Origin: Marinibacterium sp050389775
GTDB lineage: Bacteria; Pseudomonadota; Alphaproteobacteria; Rhodobacterales; Rhodobacteraceae
DNA length: 64,000 bases
Direction: 5' to 3'
Assembly: GCF_050389775.1 (NCBI RefSeq)
Contig: NZ_CP177144.1
Location: 4,588,001 to 4,652,000, forward strand
Of this stretch, positions 32,378-41,198 are shown piece by piece. Under the pieces are notes generated by a model. It did no database searches, was not told where the DNA came from, and saw only the letters and a list, made by a program, of their open reading frames with translations. Every line of letters starts with the position of its first letter. The first letter of the stretch is position 1. The position numbers and the translations under genes were made by a program.

Positions 32378-33760
32378 TTACAGGCGGAACCGCAGCTGAA
32401 CCTGGCGGCCGTCGCGGCCCAGTTCGATGACCAGCCGCCGGCCCGGATCGGCCAGCATCTCGGCCACGTCTGCCGGGGCCCCGACCGGATCGCCGTTGAT
32501 TTCCAGCAGTACGTCACCCGGCCGCAACCCGGCGCGCAGGCCATTGGCCCCCGGGTCGGTCACGACGACACCTTCGGTGGTCAGCGACAGCCCGTATTCG
32601 GCGATCACCGCCGGGTTGGCCCGGGCCACCTTCAGATCCGGCAGCACGGTGCGATCGTCCAGCACGACAGCCTCGCGCGGGGGATCTTCGGGCGCGGCCA
32701 TCATCTCGACGTCAAAGCTGCGCTCTTCGCCACCCTGCCAGGCCGTGACCCGCGCGGTTTCGCCCAAACCCTTGACCGACATGCGGAACAGCATTTCCTG
32801 GCCCGAGTTCACCGGCCGGCCGTCGACATCGGTGATCACGTCGCCCACCTGCAGCCCGGCGGCCGCCAGCGGCGAGGCCGCATGCAGCCCGGCGATCAGG
32901 ATGCCTTCGGGCACATCAAGGCCCAGCGACGCGGCCAGGTCGCCATCGACATTCTGGCCCGTCACCCCGGCCCAGGGCCGTTCGAACCGCGCGTTGCCCG
33001 CCCGGGCCTGGTGCACGAATTCCCGCACCAGGTTGGCGGGAATGGCAAAACCGATGCCGTTCGACCCGCCCGACCGGGTCAGGATCGAGGTATTGATGCC
33101 GATCAGGTCGCCGTTCACGTCGATCAGCGCGCCGCCCGAATTACCCGGGTTGATCGGTGCATCGGTCTGGATGAAATAGCCCCGCGCATTGCCCGTGGCC
33201 GTGCCCGACCGGGCCAGGCCCGAGACGATGCCGCTGCTCACGGTCTGGCCCACGCCGAAGGGATTGCCGATGGCCAGCACCAGCTCGCCGACCTCGACCT
33301 GGTCGCTGTCGCGCAGGTCGAGCGAGGGCAGATCCTCGACACCGTCGAGCTTGAGAATGGCAATATCGGCCTCCTTGTCGGCCAGCAGCACCTGGGCGTT
33401 GAACTCGCGCCGGTCGTTCAGGACCACGCGGATGTCGGTGGCCTGGCCGACAACGTGATAGTTCGACACGACGATGCCATCGTCCGACAGGATCACGCCC
33501 GAGCCCAGCGAATTCTGCACCCGTGGCCGGCTCTGGCCGAAACCGCGGAAGAACTCCTCAAAGAAGGGATCGCCCCGGAACGGCGTGCTGCTGCCCTGGG
33601 TCACGATCCGGGCGTAGATGTTGACCACCGCCGGCGCGGCCTCGCGCACCAGCGGCGCAAAGCCCAGCGAGATCTCGGCCTGCGAGGTCGGGACCCGGGT
33701 TTCGGCGTGAAGAACGGGCGGGGCCAGCGCGATCAGCGCGGCGAGGACGAGGCGTTTCAT
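32378..33760 (-). CDS. DegP/HtrA-type periplasmic serine protease
   Basis: A 460-aa protease with a signal peptide (residues 1-19, ending LHA). The catalytic triad is His102 (SNYHVV), Asp132 (EADIAIL) and Ser208 (GNSGGA). Two PDZ domains follow (about 265-355 and 375-455). It degrades or refolds damaged envelope proteins. It is the first gene of a likely unit degP-rarA-crcB-rluC-HAD-ATP12. Which HtrA paralogue (DegP, DegQ or DegS-like) cannot be decided, though two PDZ domains exclude DegS. Confidence 0.93.
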   Translation of the reverse strand: MKRLVLAALIALAPPVLHAETRVPTSQAEISLGFAPLVREAAPAVVNIYARIVTQGSSTPFRGDPFFEEFFRGFGQSRPRVQNSLGSGVILSDDGIVVSNYHVVGQATDIRVVLNDRREFNAQVLLADKEADIAILKLDGVEDLPSLDLRDSDQVEVGELVLAIGNPFGVGQTVSSGIVSGLARSGTATGNARGYFIQTDAPINPGNSGGALIDVNGDLIGINTSILTRSGGSNGIGFAIPANLVREFVHQARAGNARFERPWAGVTGQNVDGDLAASLGLDVPEGILIAGLHAASPLAAAGLQVGDVITDVDGRPVNSGQEMLFRMSVKGLGETARVTAWQGGEERSFDVEMMAAPEDPPREAVVLDDRTVLPDLKVARANPAVIAEYGLSLTTEGVVVTDPGANGLRAGLRPGDVLLEINGDPVGAPADVAEMLADPGRRLVIELGRDGRQVQLRFRL

Positions 33761-33973
33761 GGCCGAGATATGTTTCGCCCCGCGCGCTTTTGCAAGCGGC
33801 GCTCCGCCGGTCCGGCCCGGCCGGCGCCCGGGCGCCGCGGGAACAGGCGGGCGGATCTTTGCGTTGATGCAGGGAAGACAGGCACAGGGACCGACGATCC
33901 AAGACCCTTTCCAGACCTTATTCCGACCGGACCCCGCCCTGCGCGCCGCCCGGTCCCCCGCAGGAGACCTCTC

Positions 33974-34351
33974 ATGCCGATCCAGTTGCACACCGCCCCC
34001 GCACCCGAGACCACTCCGGCCGCCAGCACGGCCGAAACCCGCGCGTTTTACGAAGCGCTTTTCGGCCTGGATTGCGCGATGGACACGGGCTGGCTGGTAA
34101 CGCTGGAACCGGGCTGTGCGCCGCTGGCCCAATGCGGCGACGACGGCGACGGGGCGGGCGGGCTGCCCGAGCTGACGATCGAGGTGGCCGATATCGACGC
34201 CGTGCGCATCCGTGCGAGGGTTCTGGGCGCACGCATCCTGCGCAATCCCTGGGCCGAGGGTCATGGCCAGCGCCGGTTCTTCCTGCAGGATCCCGAGGGC
34301 CGGCTGGTCAATGTGACCGAAGAGGCGCTGACCGACAGCCAGGCCGCCTGA
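33974..34351 (+). CDS. VOC-superfamily (glyoxalase/bleomycin-resistance-like) protein
   Basis: A 125-aa single-domain protein with the beta-alpha-beta-beta-beta pattern repeated, for example TRAFYEALFGLDCAMDTGWL and RRFFLQDPEGRLVNVTEE, where the terminal Glu is a typical metal ligand. The function within this broad superfamily is open. CAGGAG is 7 nt upstream. It is divergent from degP and followed by a repeat-rich, gene-free spacer. Confidence 0.85.
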   Translation: MPIQLHTAPAPETTPAASTAETRAFYEALFGLDCAMDTGWLVTLEPGCAPLAQCGDDGDGAGGLPELTIEVADIDAVRIRARVLGARILRNPWAEGHGQRRFFLQDPEGRLVNVTEEALTDSQAA

Positions 34352-34744
34352 GGCGTCCTCTCGGCGTCGCCCGGGGCACCGGGCGGAGGCCGATTTACTT
34401 GATGGTTCGGGCGCTCGGTCGCTCGGTACAAAGCACTGCGACGGCCCCAGATTACGTGGCGCGGCCAACTGTCCACCACTCCCAACTACGATCGGGGCAC
34501 CCATAGGCGTCTTCGTCGTCCGGACATCGCCCGTCGCAGTGGTCAAAACATCTCTCTGAGCCGCACTTGCATCATTTGGTGCAGTGGTCTCTGCATCAAT
34601 CAACGCGGTCGTAGCTGCATTACTCGACGCAATGGCAGCCTAGCCACTCGGCGCAGTGGTCCCGGGTTCACTCGTGATGGCAACCCAGGCATTGGTCGGC
34701 GCAAGGTTTTTTAACGGCCGATCAACGCGGCGGCACCGAAAAGA
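34352..34744. repeat. Gene-free spacer with a degenerate 24-nt repeat (about 34505-34670)
   Basis: The segment is less GC-rich than its surroundings. GCAGTGGTC occurs at 34536, 34581 and 34653, with a variant at about 34629. Translated on the minus strand it reads as a degenerate octapeptide of the type D-[AV]-x-T-T-A-x-x (EPGTTAPS, NAATTALI, DAETTAPN, DVLTTATG, DVRTTKTP), interrupted by an in-frame TAG. It may be a decayed repeat protein or a noncoding minisatellite; I see no start signal. Confidence 0.5.
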
Positions 34745-34774
34745 AAAACCCCCGCCGGGTCCGGCAGGGGTTTT
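34745..34774 (-). terminator. Intrinsic terminator after rplQ
   Basis: On the minus strand a 12-bp stem with one mismatch (AAAACCCCTGCC and GGCGGGGGTTTT, loop GGACCC) is followed by TCTTTT. It lies about 30 nt after the rplQ stop and ends the alpha operon. Confidence 0.85.
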
Positions 34775-34806
34775 CCGTATCTCTATCCGTGAAACGGCGC
34801 GGAGGC

Positions 34807-35226
34807 TCAGCCCTCGGCGGCTTCTTCCTCGGCCAGGCGGGCCTTGTCGGCGGCCCCCTTGGCATCGACGTCGCGGTCGACGAATTCGATGATGGCCATC
34901 GGCGCCATGTCGCCGTAGCGGAAGCCGGCTTTCATGATGCGGATGTAACCGCCCTGGCGGTCCTTGTAGCGCGGGCCGAGAACCTCGAAGAGCTTCGCGA
35001 CGTCCTTGTCTTCCTTCAGCTGGGCTGCGGCCTGACGGCGGGCGTGCAGGTCGCCCCGCTTGGCCAGCGTGACCAGCTTTTCGACGATCGGGCGCAGTTC
35101 CTTGGCCTTGGGCAGGGTCGTCTTGATCTGCTCGTGCTCGATCAGCGAGCCGGCCATGTTCGAAAAGAGCGCCTTGCGGTGCTCGTGGGTGCGGTTCAGG
35201 CGGCGGTATCCGCGGGCGTGACGCAT
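34807..35226 (-). CDS. rplQ: 50S ribosomal protein L17
   Basis: A 139-aa protein beginning MRHARGYRRLNRTHEHRKAL, the L17 signature, with the usual YIRIMKAGFRYGDMAPMAII near residue 93 and an acidic Ala/Glu tail. It is the last gene of the alpha operon, separated from rpoA by a 170-nt spacer that contains a palindromic repeat. A terminator follows directly. Confidence 0.98.
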   Translation of the reverse strand: MRHARGYRRLNRTHEHRKALFSNMAGSLIEHEQIKTTLPKAKELRPIVEKLVTLAKRGDLHARRQAAAQLKEDKDVAKLFEVLGPRYKDRQGGYIRIMKAGFRYGDMAPMAIIEFVDRDVDAKGAADKARLAEEEAAEG

Positions 35227-35337
35227 GTCTGTTCTCCTGGTGCTTTGTGCTTTGTCCGGAGCCCCATGCGTTGCGGGGCCCTCTCCTTGGGGCGGTATTG
35301 CCCGTGCGTTCCCCGGATCGTTCCGGGCATTTGTCTT

Positions 35338-35378
35338 CGTAGGATGGTCGTAGGATGGGTGCTTGCACCCATCCTACG
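35338..35378. repeat. Palindromic repeat (GTAGGATGGGTG type) between rpoA and rplQ
   Basis: A perfect 14-bp inverted repeat, CGTAGGATGGGTGC (35349-35362) and its complement (35365-35378), has a 2-nt loop. A partial extra copy CGTAGGATGG lies just before it at about 35338. The same core is found near 49012, 52000 and 52077. Confidence 0.85.
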
Positions 35379-35396
35379 GGTTCCGACCCGGGTGGA

Positions 35397-36413
35397 TCAG
35401 AACGCGTCTTCGTATTTCTTCGCCAGGTCTTCGATGTTGTCCGGCGGCCAGTCCTCGACATCCATGCCAAGGTGCAGACCCATGCCCGACAGCACTTCCT
35501 TGATCTCGTTCAGCGACTTCCGCCCAAAGTTGGGCGTCCGCAGCATCTCGGCCTCGGTCTTCTGGATCAGATCGCCGATATAGACGATGTTGTCGTTCTT
35601 CAGGCAGTTGGCCGAACGGACCGACAGTTCCAGCTCGTCGACCTTCTTGAGAAGCAGCGGGTTGAATTCCAGCCCGTCGTCCTCGTCCTGGCGGCCAGCC
35701 GCTTCCGGCTCGTCGAAGTTCACGAAGATCGACAGCTGGTCCTGCAGGATCCGCGCGGCAAAGGCCACGGCATCATCCGGCGAGATCGACCCGTCCGTCT
35801 CGACCTTCATGGTCAGCTTGTCGTAATCCAGAACCTGGCCCTCGCGGGTGGGCTGGACGTCATACGACACCTTCTTGACCGGCGAATAGATCGCATCGAT
35901 CGGGATCAGCCCGATCGGCGCGTCTTCCGGCTTGTTCTTGTCGGCCGACACATAGCCCTTGCCGGTGTTGACCGTCAGTTCCATGTAAAGATCGGCACCA
36001 TCGTCGAGATGGCAGATCACGTGATCGGGGTTCAGCACCTCGATCCCCGCGCTTTCGGAAATCGCGCCGGCGGTGACAACCATCGGCCCCTTGGCCGAGA
36101 TCGACAGGCGCTTGGGCCCTTCGACTTCCATGCGCAGGGCAACGCCCTTGAGGTTCAGGACGATATCGGTCACATCTTCACGCACGCCGGCAACCGACGA
36201 GAATTCGTGCAGGACGTTGTCGATCTGAACGCTGGTGATGGCCGCGCCCTGGAGCGACGACAGGAGGATGCGGCGAAGCGCGTTGCCCAATGTCAGGCCG
36301 AACCCGCGTTCGAGCGGTTCGGCGACGACGGTGGCGCGACGCGCGGGATCATTGCCCGGCTTGACGTCAAGCTGCGTCGGCTTGATCAGTTCGGCCCAGT
36401 TCTTATGGATCAT
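35397..36413 (-). CDS. rpoA: RNA polymerase alpha subunit
   Basis: A 338-aa protein with the N-terminal assembly domain (LERGFGLTLGNALRRILLSS, about residues 36-55) and C-terminal domain (ELSVRSANCLKNDNIVYIGD and LRTPNFGRKSLNEIKE, about 255-315). The start MIHKNWAELIKP at 36413 is the normal N-terminus; the frame continues upstream only by chance. It lies between rpsK and rplQ as in most Alphaproteobacteria. Confidence 0.98.
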   Translation of the reverse strand: MIHKNWAELIKPTQLDVKPGNDPARRATVVAEPLERGFGLTLGNALRRILLSSLQGAAITSVQIDNVLHEFSSVAGVREDVTDIVLNLKGVALRMEVEGPKRLSISAKGPMVVTAGAISESAGIEVLNPDHVICHLDDGADLYMELTVNTGKGYVSADKNKPEDAPIGLIPIDAIYSPVKKVSYDVQPTREGQVLDYDKLTMKVETDGSISPDDAVAFAARILQDQLSIFVNFDEPEAAGRQDEDDGLEFNPLLLKKVDELELSVRSANCLKNDNIVYIGDLIQKTEAEMLRTPNFGRKSLNEIKEVLSGMGLHLGMDVEDWPPDNIEDLAKKYEDAF

Positions 36414-36528
36414 GCAGTCCCTCCATGCTTGCCCGCCTGCCTGACCCGATCTGGCGAGCGTCCCGAGGTTTACGAATGACTGAAGGGGGCCGAGCATCTG
36501 CCCGGCCCCGTTCGAAATGAATTGTCGA

Positions 36529-36918
36529 TCAGACGCGGCGACGCTTCGGAGGGCGGCAGCCGTTGTGAGCGATCGGCGTCACGTCGCGGATCGACGTGAT
36601 GTTGAAGCCCACGGCAGCCAGGGCGCGCAGAGCCGATTCACGACCCGAACCGGGGCCCTGAACTTCGACTTCCAGCGTCTTGACGCCATGTTCCTGGGCC
36701 TTGCGGCCTGCGTCTTCGGCCGCCATCTGGGCGGCGTAGGGCGTGGATTTCCGCGACCCCTTGAACCCCATCGTGCCGGCAGACGACCACGAAATGGCGT
36801 TGCCCTGGACGTCGGAGATCAGGATCTTGGTGTTGTTGAACGAAGAGTTCACATGCGCCACGCCTGCGGCGATGTTCTTGGAAACCTTGCGCTTCCCGCG
36901 GGTTTTATCACGTGCCAT
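36529..36918 (-). CDS. rpsK: 30S ribosomal protein S11
   Basis: A 129-aa protein with the S11 core NSSFNNTKILISDVQGNAIS and the C-terminal DVTPIAHNGCRPPKRRRV. It helps form the mRNA exit platform of the small subunit. It lies 13 nt after rpsM and 115 nt before rpoA. Confidence 0.98.
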   Translation of the reverse strand: MARDKTRGKRKVSKNIAAGVAHVNSSFNNTKILISDVQGNAISWSSAGTMGFKGSRKSTPYAAQMAAEDAGRKAQEHGVKTLEVEVQGPGSGRESALRALAAVGFNITSIRDVTPIAHNGCRPPKRRRV

Positions 36919-36931
36919 TGATCAGACCCCC

Positions 36932-37300
36932 TTACTTCTTCTTGCCGGCGATGGGCTTTGCGGGGCCCTTGCGCGTGCGTGCGTTGGTATGGGTGCGCTG
37001 ACCGCGAACCGGCAGGTTGCGACGGTGGCGCAGGCCACGGTAGCAGCCCAGGTCCATCAGGCGCTTGATGTTCATCTGCACTTCGCGGCGCAGGTCACCT
37101 TCGACGGTGTAGTTGGCGTCGATGTGTTCGCGGATCTGCAGGACTTCGGCATCCGACAGCTCGTTCACGCGGCGGGTGGGGTCGATGCCCACGGCCTCGC
37201 AGATGGCCTTGGCCGAAGTGTTACCGATACCGGTGATGTAGGTGAGGGCGATAGGCACCCGCTTTGCAGTCGGGATGTTGACGCCGGCAATACGTGCCAC
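36932..37300 (-). CDS. rpsM: 30S ribosomal protein S13
   Basis: A 122-aa protein starting with GTG (37298-37300), read as MARIAGVNIPTAKRV, with AAAGGA about 9 nt upstream. LGCYRGLRHRRNLPVRGQRT and a basic GPAKPIAGKKK tail are typical. It is the first gene of the alpha segment (rpsM-rpsK-rpoA-rplQ). The usual upstream neighbours adk and secY are separated from it by an opposite-strand BLUF gene, so it needs its own promoter in 37301-37588. Confidence 0.97.
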   Translation of the reverse strand: MARIAGVNIPTAKRVPIALTYITGIGNTSAKAICEAVGIDPTRRVNELSDAEVLQIREHIDANYTVEGDLRREVQMNIKRLMDLGCYRGLRHRRNLPVRGQRTHTNARTRKGPAKPIAGKKK

Positions 37301-37588
37301 GTGTATCTGTCCTTTCGTTGCGAGCCCGTAGCTCCAGGCCCTTTTTTCACAACGCAAGGCCACGGACCGCATGGCCCTGGCCTGGCATTTTCCGAGGTAA
37401 TCCCGAGCCCGGCGAATCCGGGGCCCGTCGTCGATTCTGGGAAGCGACGGTGGTGGATAGGGGCATTCAGGAAACGGGTCAACCCTTCCCGGAAGGATTT
37501 GTCAAGAAATATCGGCAACGCGCCGGAACTTGCCGGTCCGCGTCGGAGAGATTATCCTGTGCCCGGACAGGAAAGCTGGCGGAACCCG

Positions 37589-37978
37589 ATGATCTACCAG
37601 GTCTTCTATACGAGCCGTTCGCTCTTTGGCAGCGGCAATGCAACGGATCACGAGATCCTGAGCGTCGCGCGGGCGCGCAATGCCGCCACGGGCGTGACGG
37701 GCTACCTGTTTCGCACCAACATGGCCTTCATGCAATTCCTCGAAGGCCACGAAGCGGATGTCCGCCCGATCCTGCGCTCGATCCTCGACGACCCGCGGCA
37801 CGACCAGATCGACATCTGGCCGGCGATGCGCATCCGCGAACGCCAGTTTGCGGGCTGGGACATGGGCTATGCCAACGGCCTGGCCGACGAGAACCTGGCC
37901 CATGTCGCCCGCCAGCGCCTGGACGGCGTGACCGTCGATCACGTCCGACGCTATCTCACAGGGCTCAGGGCCGCCTGA
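37589..37978 (+). CDS. BLUF-domain blue-light photoreceptor
   Basis: A 129-aa single-domain BLUF protein. The flavin-contact residues fall where expected: Tyr7 (VFYTSRS), the Asn of ARNAATGVTG (about 34), the Gln of MQFLEG (about 52) and the Trp of GWDMGY (about 93). It should bind FAD and respond to blue light through a short C-terminal helix; there is no attached output domain, so it probably acts on a partner protein. It is on the plus strand, inserted between rpsM and adk, both on the minus strand. Confidence 0.88.
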   Translation: MIYQVFYTSRSLFGSGNATDHEILSVARARNAATGVTGYLFRTNMAFMQFLEGHEADVRPILRSILDDPRHDQIDIWPAMRIRERQFAGWDMGYANGLADENLAHVARQRLDGVTVDHVRRYLTGLRAA

Positions 37979-38254
37979 CAGATCGTTCGGACCGCCCCGA
38001 ACATGTGGCCCCCCTGTCGCCCGTCAATCCGGACCGCCCTCCCCTCTCAGCTCGCGCGCCCGCACTGCGTTGCGCATCGGACCGCCGCACCTGCCCTGTT
38101 CGACAGCCTCGCCTCAGCAGGCCGGCCCTTGCCGCCGCCACATCGCAATCGTTGATCGACACCTCCGGCACAGCCCTTGAAGCCGCCCGATCCCTAACCC
38201 ACGCCCAAGCAACCCGCCCCTAGTTGCGACCGCGCCACGGCCACCAAAAGCAAA
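37979..38254. other. Spacer after the BLUF gene with spaced GGACCGCC words
   Basis: No gene is seen. GGACCGCC occurs at 37989, 38031 and 38079, that is at 42 and 48 nt spacing, in a C-rich plus strand. The BLUF gene has no obvious terminator of its own and may use the hairpin at 38255-38284. Confidence 0.4.
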
Positions 38255-38284
38255 ACGGCCGCGCATCCTGCGATGCCCGGCCGT
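38255..38284 (-). terminator. Intrinsic terminator after adk
   Basis: A 13-bp stem with one mismatch (on the minus strand ACGGCCGGGCATC and GATGCGCGGCCGT, loop GCAG) is followed by TTTGCTTTTGG. It lies 31 nt after the adk stop and may also stop plus-strand transcripts from the BLUF gene. Confidence 0.85.
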
Positions 38285-38315
38285 CCTGTTTGATCTGTTC
38301 GGAAGATCCCGCGCC

Positions 38316-38960
38316 TCAGGCGTCGAGCACCTCGTTGATCGAGTCGCGCACCGCGTCGATCTCGGCTAGCCCGTCGATCTTGGTCAGATCGCCCTTGGCA
38401 TAATAATAGCCGATCAGCGGCGAGGTCTTCTTGTAATATTCCATCAGCCGCGTGCGGAGGCTTTCCTCGTTGTCGTCGGGCCGGCGCTTGAACTCGGTCC
38501 CGCCGCATTTCACGCATTTGCCATCGGCCGGGATCGGCTTGGTAATGTCGTTATAGACCTCACCGCAGCTTCCGCAGGTCGACCGCGCCGTGATCCGCCG
38601 CACCAGGGCCTCGTCGTCGACGGCCATCTCGATCACCGCATCCAGCCCCTGGCCGGTGGCCTCCAGCAGTTCGCCCAGGGCGTCGGCCTGGGCCAGCGTC
38701 CGGGGGAAACCGTCGAAGATGAATCCGGCTCCGTCGCCGGCCTCGATCTTCTCGCGGATCAGGCCGATGACGATCTCGTCGGTGACCAGCTGGCCCTTGG
38801 CCATGACCTCGGCCACCCGCTGACCCATTTCGGATCCGCTATCCTTGGCTTCGCGCAGCATGTCCCCGGTGGACAGCTGCACCATGCCGCGCGATTCGAC
38901 GAGGTGACGCGCCTGCGTCCCCTTGCCCGCTCCAGGCGGGCCCAGAAGAATGATGTTCAT
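38316..38960 (-). CDS. adk: Adenylate kinase
   Basis: A 214-aa kinase with P-loop GPPGAGKGTQ (residues 7-16) and a long LID that carries four Cys (CGSC ... CVKC, about 129-153), the metal-binding form found in Paracoccus and Gram-positive bacteria rather than the His/Asp network of E. coli. It balances AMP, ADP and ATP. The ATG overlaps the secY stop by 4 nt. Confidence 0.97.
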   Translation of the reverse strand: MNIILLGPPGAGKGTQARHLVESRGMVQLSTGDMLREAKDSGSEMGQRVAEVMAKGQLVTDEIVIGLIREKIEAGDGAGFIFDGFPRTLAQADALGELLEATGQGLDAVIEMAVDDEALVRRITARSTCGSCGEVYNDITKPIPADGKCVKCGGTEFKRRPDDNEESLRTRLMEYYKKTSPLIGYYYAKGDLTKIDGLAEIDAVRDSINEVLDA

Positions 38961-40321
38961 TTACGTGCCGGGCTCCGCTTGCCACGTTTCTTGGATTTGC
39001 CACGCAGCTGCGATTTCTCGATCAGCCCCTCGTACTGATGCGCGAGCAGATGGCTCTGGACCTGCTGGATCGTGTCCATGGTCACCGTAACGACGATCAG
39101 CACCGAAGTCCCGCCGAAATAGAACGGAATGGCGAACTGGCCCCGCAGGATTTCCGGCAGCAGACAGATGCCGGCCAGGTAGGCCGAGCCCAGAACCAGG
39201 ATACGCGACACCACGTAATCGAGGTATTCCTCGGTCTTTTTGCCGGGGCGGATGCCGGGCACAAAGCCGTTCTGGTTCTTCAGGTTGTCGGCCACGTCGT
39301 CGGTCTTGAACGACACGTTGAACGTGTAGAAATAGGCGAAGAAGACGATCATCACCGTGAAGAACAGCAGGTAGAGCGGCCGGCCCGGGCCAAAGTTGGC
39401 CAGCAGCCAGGACATCACCGTGCCCTGCGCCGCGCCCTGGCTGAAGGTCGAGATCGTGACCGGCAGCAGCAGCAGCGACGAGGCAAAGATCGCCGGGATC
39501 ACGCCGGCCGGGTTGACCTTGATCGGCAGGTGCGACGAGCCGCCGTCATAGACCTTCATGCCGACCTGGCGGCGCGGATACTGGATGTGGATCTTGCGCA
39601 GTGCGCGTTCCAGGAAGACCACCAGCATGATCGTCACGACGACCATCAGGATGGCCCCCACGATCACTGCCGGGCTGATCGCGCCCGAACGGCCGCTTGC
39701 CAGGAACTGGGCCAGTGCGGCCGGGATCTCGGCGATGATGCCCACGAAAATGATCAGCGAAATGCCGTTGCCGACGCCGCGTGCGGTGATCTGTTCACCC
39801 AGCCACATCAGGAACATCGTGCCGCCGACCAGGGTGATCACGCAGGCCATGCGGAAATACAGGCCCGGATCGGTCACCATGTCCCCGCTTTCCAGCGACA
39901 CCGCCAGGCCATAGGCCTGGGCCACGGCCAGCACGACCGTGCCGTACCGGGTGTACTGGTTCATCTTCTTGCGGCCCTGCTCGCCCTCTTTCTTCAGCTG
40001 CTCCAGCGCGGGCACCATCGAGCCCATCAGCTGGACGATGATCGAGGCCGAGATATAGGGCATGATGCCCAGGGCAAAGATCCCCATGCGTCCCAGCGCG
40101 CCGCCAGTGAACATGGACACCATGCCGCCGATCCCCTGCCCTGCGCTTTCCATGAATTCCCGCAGCGCGCCGGCATCGATGCCGGGGACGGGAATGTAGG
40201 TGCCAAGGCGATAGACGATCAGAAGGCCGAGGGTGAAGAGGATGCGGTTGCGCAGGTCGGTGGCTTTGCCAAGCGCGGCCCAGCTCGTGTTGGCCGCCAT
40301 CTGTTCCGCTGCTGATACCAT
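38957..40321 (-). CDS. secY: Protein translocase subunit SecY
   Basis: A 454-aa protein with ten membrane helices and SecY signatures: RLGTYIPVPGIDAGALREF near the N-terminus, GVGNGISLIIFVGI and PGKKTEEYLDYVVSRI. It forms the channel for protein export and membrane insertion. It lies between rplO (121 nt upstream) and adk (4-nt overlap). Confidence 0.97.
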   Translation of the reverse strand: MVSAAEQMAANTSWAALGKATDLRNRILFTLGLLIVYRLGTYIPVPGIDAGALREFMESAGQGIGGMVSMFTGGALGRMGIFALGIMPYISASIIVQLMGSMVPALEQLKKEGEQGRKKMNQYTRYGTVVLAVAQAYGLAVSLESGDMVTDPGLYFRMACVITLVGGTMFLMWLGEQITARGVGNGISLIIFVGIIAEIPAALAQFLASGRSGAISPAVIVGAILMVVVTIMLVVFLERALRKIHIQYPRRQVGMKVYDGGSSHLPIKVNPAGVIPAIFASSLLLLPVTISTFSQGAAQGTVMSWLLANFGPGRPLYLLFFTVMIVFFAYFYTFNVSFKTDDVADNLKNQNGFVPGIRPGKKTEEYLDYVVSRILVLGSAYLAGICLLPEILRGQFAIPFYFGGTSVLIVVTVTMDTIQQVQSHLLAHQYEGLIEKSQLRGKSKKRGKRSPARK

Positions 40322-40442
40322 GAACCGGCTCTTTCTTATATGGGGACGCCGCCCCGAGGGCTTAACGGGGCCCGGGCGGCGTCAGAAGGTCGTGCCAAGA
40401 TGTAAGCGGCGCCCGGGCCGCTCACAACCCGTTACTTGGCGC

Positions 40443-40922
40443 TCAGTCGGCTGCCGGAGCGGGCGCTGCCGCAACCGTGAGCGAACCGCCGGCCTTTTCG
40501 ACTGCCTCGACGGCCGATTTCGACGCGCCGGTCACCTGCAGGTCCAGCTTGGCGGTCAGGTCGCCCTTGGCCAGGATGCGGATGCCGTCCAGCTTGCGCC
40601 GCACCAGGCCCGAAGCCACCAGGGCGTCTTCGGTCACGGGGGCGGTTGCGTCGATCTTGCCGGCGTCGACGAATTTCTGGATCAGGCCCAGGTTGACGAC
40701 GGCATATTCCTTGCGGTTCGGCTTGTTGAAGCCGCGCTTGGGCAGACGCTGGTAGAGCGGCATCTGGCCGCCCTCGTAGCCGTTGATGGCCACACCCGAA
40801 CGCGATTTCTGACCCTTGATACCCCGGCCACCGGTCTTGCCGGTGCCCGAACCCGGGCCGCGGCCGATGCGCTTGCGCGGTTTGGTTGCGCCGGGATTGT
40901 CGCGCAGTTCGTTGAGTTTCAT
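40443..40922 (-). CDS. rplO: 50S ribosomal protein L15
   Basis: A 159-aa protein with KPRKRIGRGPGSGTGKTGGR at about residues 16-35 and the YEGGQMPLYQRLPKRGF block. The start is MKLNELRDNPGA (40922) with AAGGAG upstream. The C-terminus ends in an Ala/Pro tail. It is followed by secY. Its normal upstream partner rpmD is 0.7 kb away, separated by a 102-aa gene and a terminator. Confidence 0.97.
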   Translation of the reverse strand: MKLNELRDNPGATKPRKRIGRGPGSGTGKTGGRGIKGQKSRSGVAINGYEGGQMPLYQRLPKRGFNKPNRKEYAVVNLGLIQKFVDAGKIDATAPVTEDALVASGLVRRKLDGIRILAKGDLTAKLDLQVTGASKSAVEAVEKAGGSLTVAAAPAPAAD

Positions 40923-41198
40923 GTCGCTTCTCCTTGCCGGATGTGACCCCCGAAGCGATCTGGGGCCAGCCACGGCGTTTCTTGTTGCTTGATGACGGGC
41001 CCGCGAAAGGGGCACGTTGATTCCGGGTCCCAAGCGGGACCACCGCGCGCGTATAGCCCCTGAGGCCCTGCTTGGCAAGGCATCGACGGCCATTCCCCTG
41101 CGCCGCCCTGCCCTGCCATGTGCGCCATGATCGGGCCCCCCCCGATCACCCGCGATCACGATCCGGCCGGTGCCCCATCACCGCCCGGCCAGGCCAGA

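Noticed and set aside
31610..34351. 913-codon frame on the plus strand
   Set aside because: Most of it is antisense to rarA and degP. Only the last 125 codons (from 33974), with a good ribosome-binding site, form a real VOC gene.
34505..34670. CRISPR array
   Set aside because: The repeated words are only 9 nt long and degenerate, with spacing of 24-48 nt and no cas genes. It is a degenerate tandem repeat.
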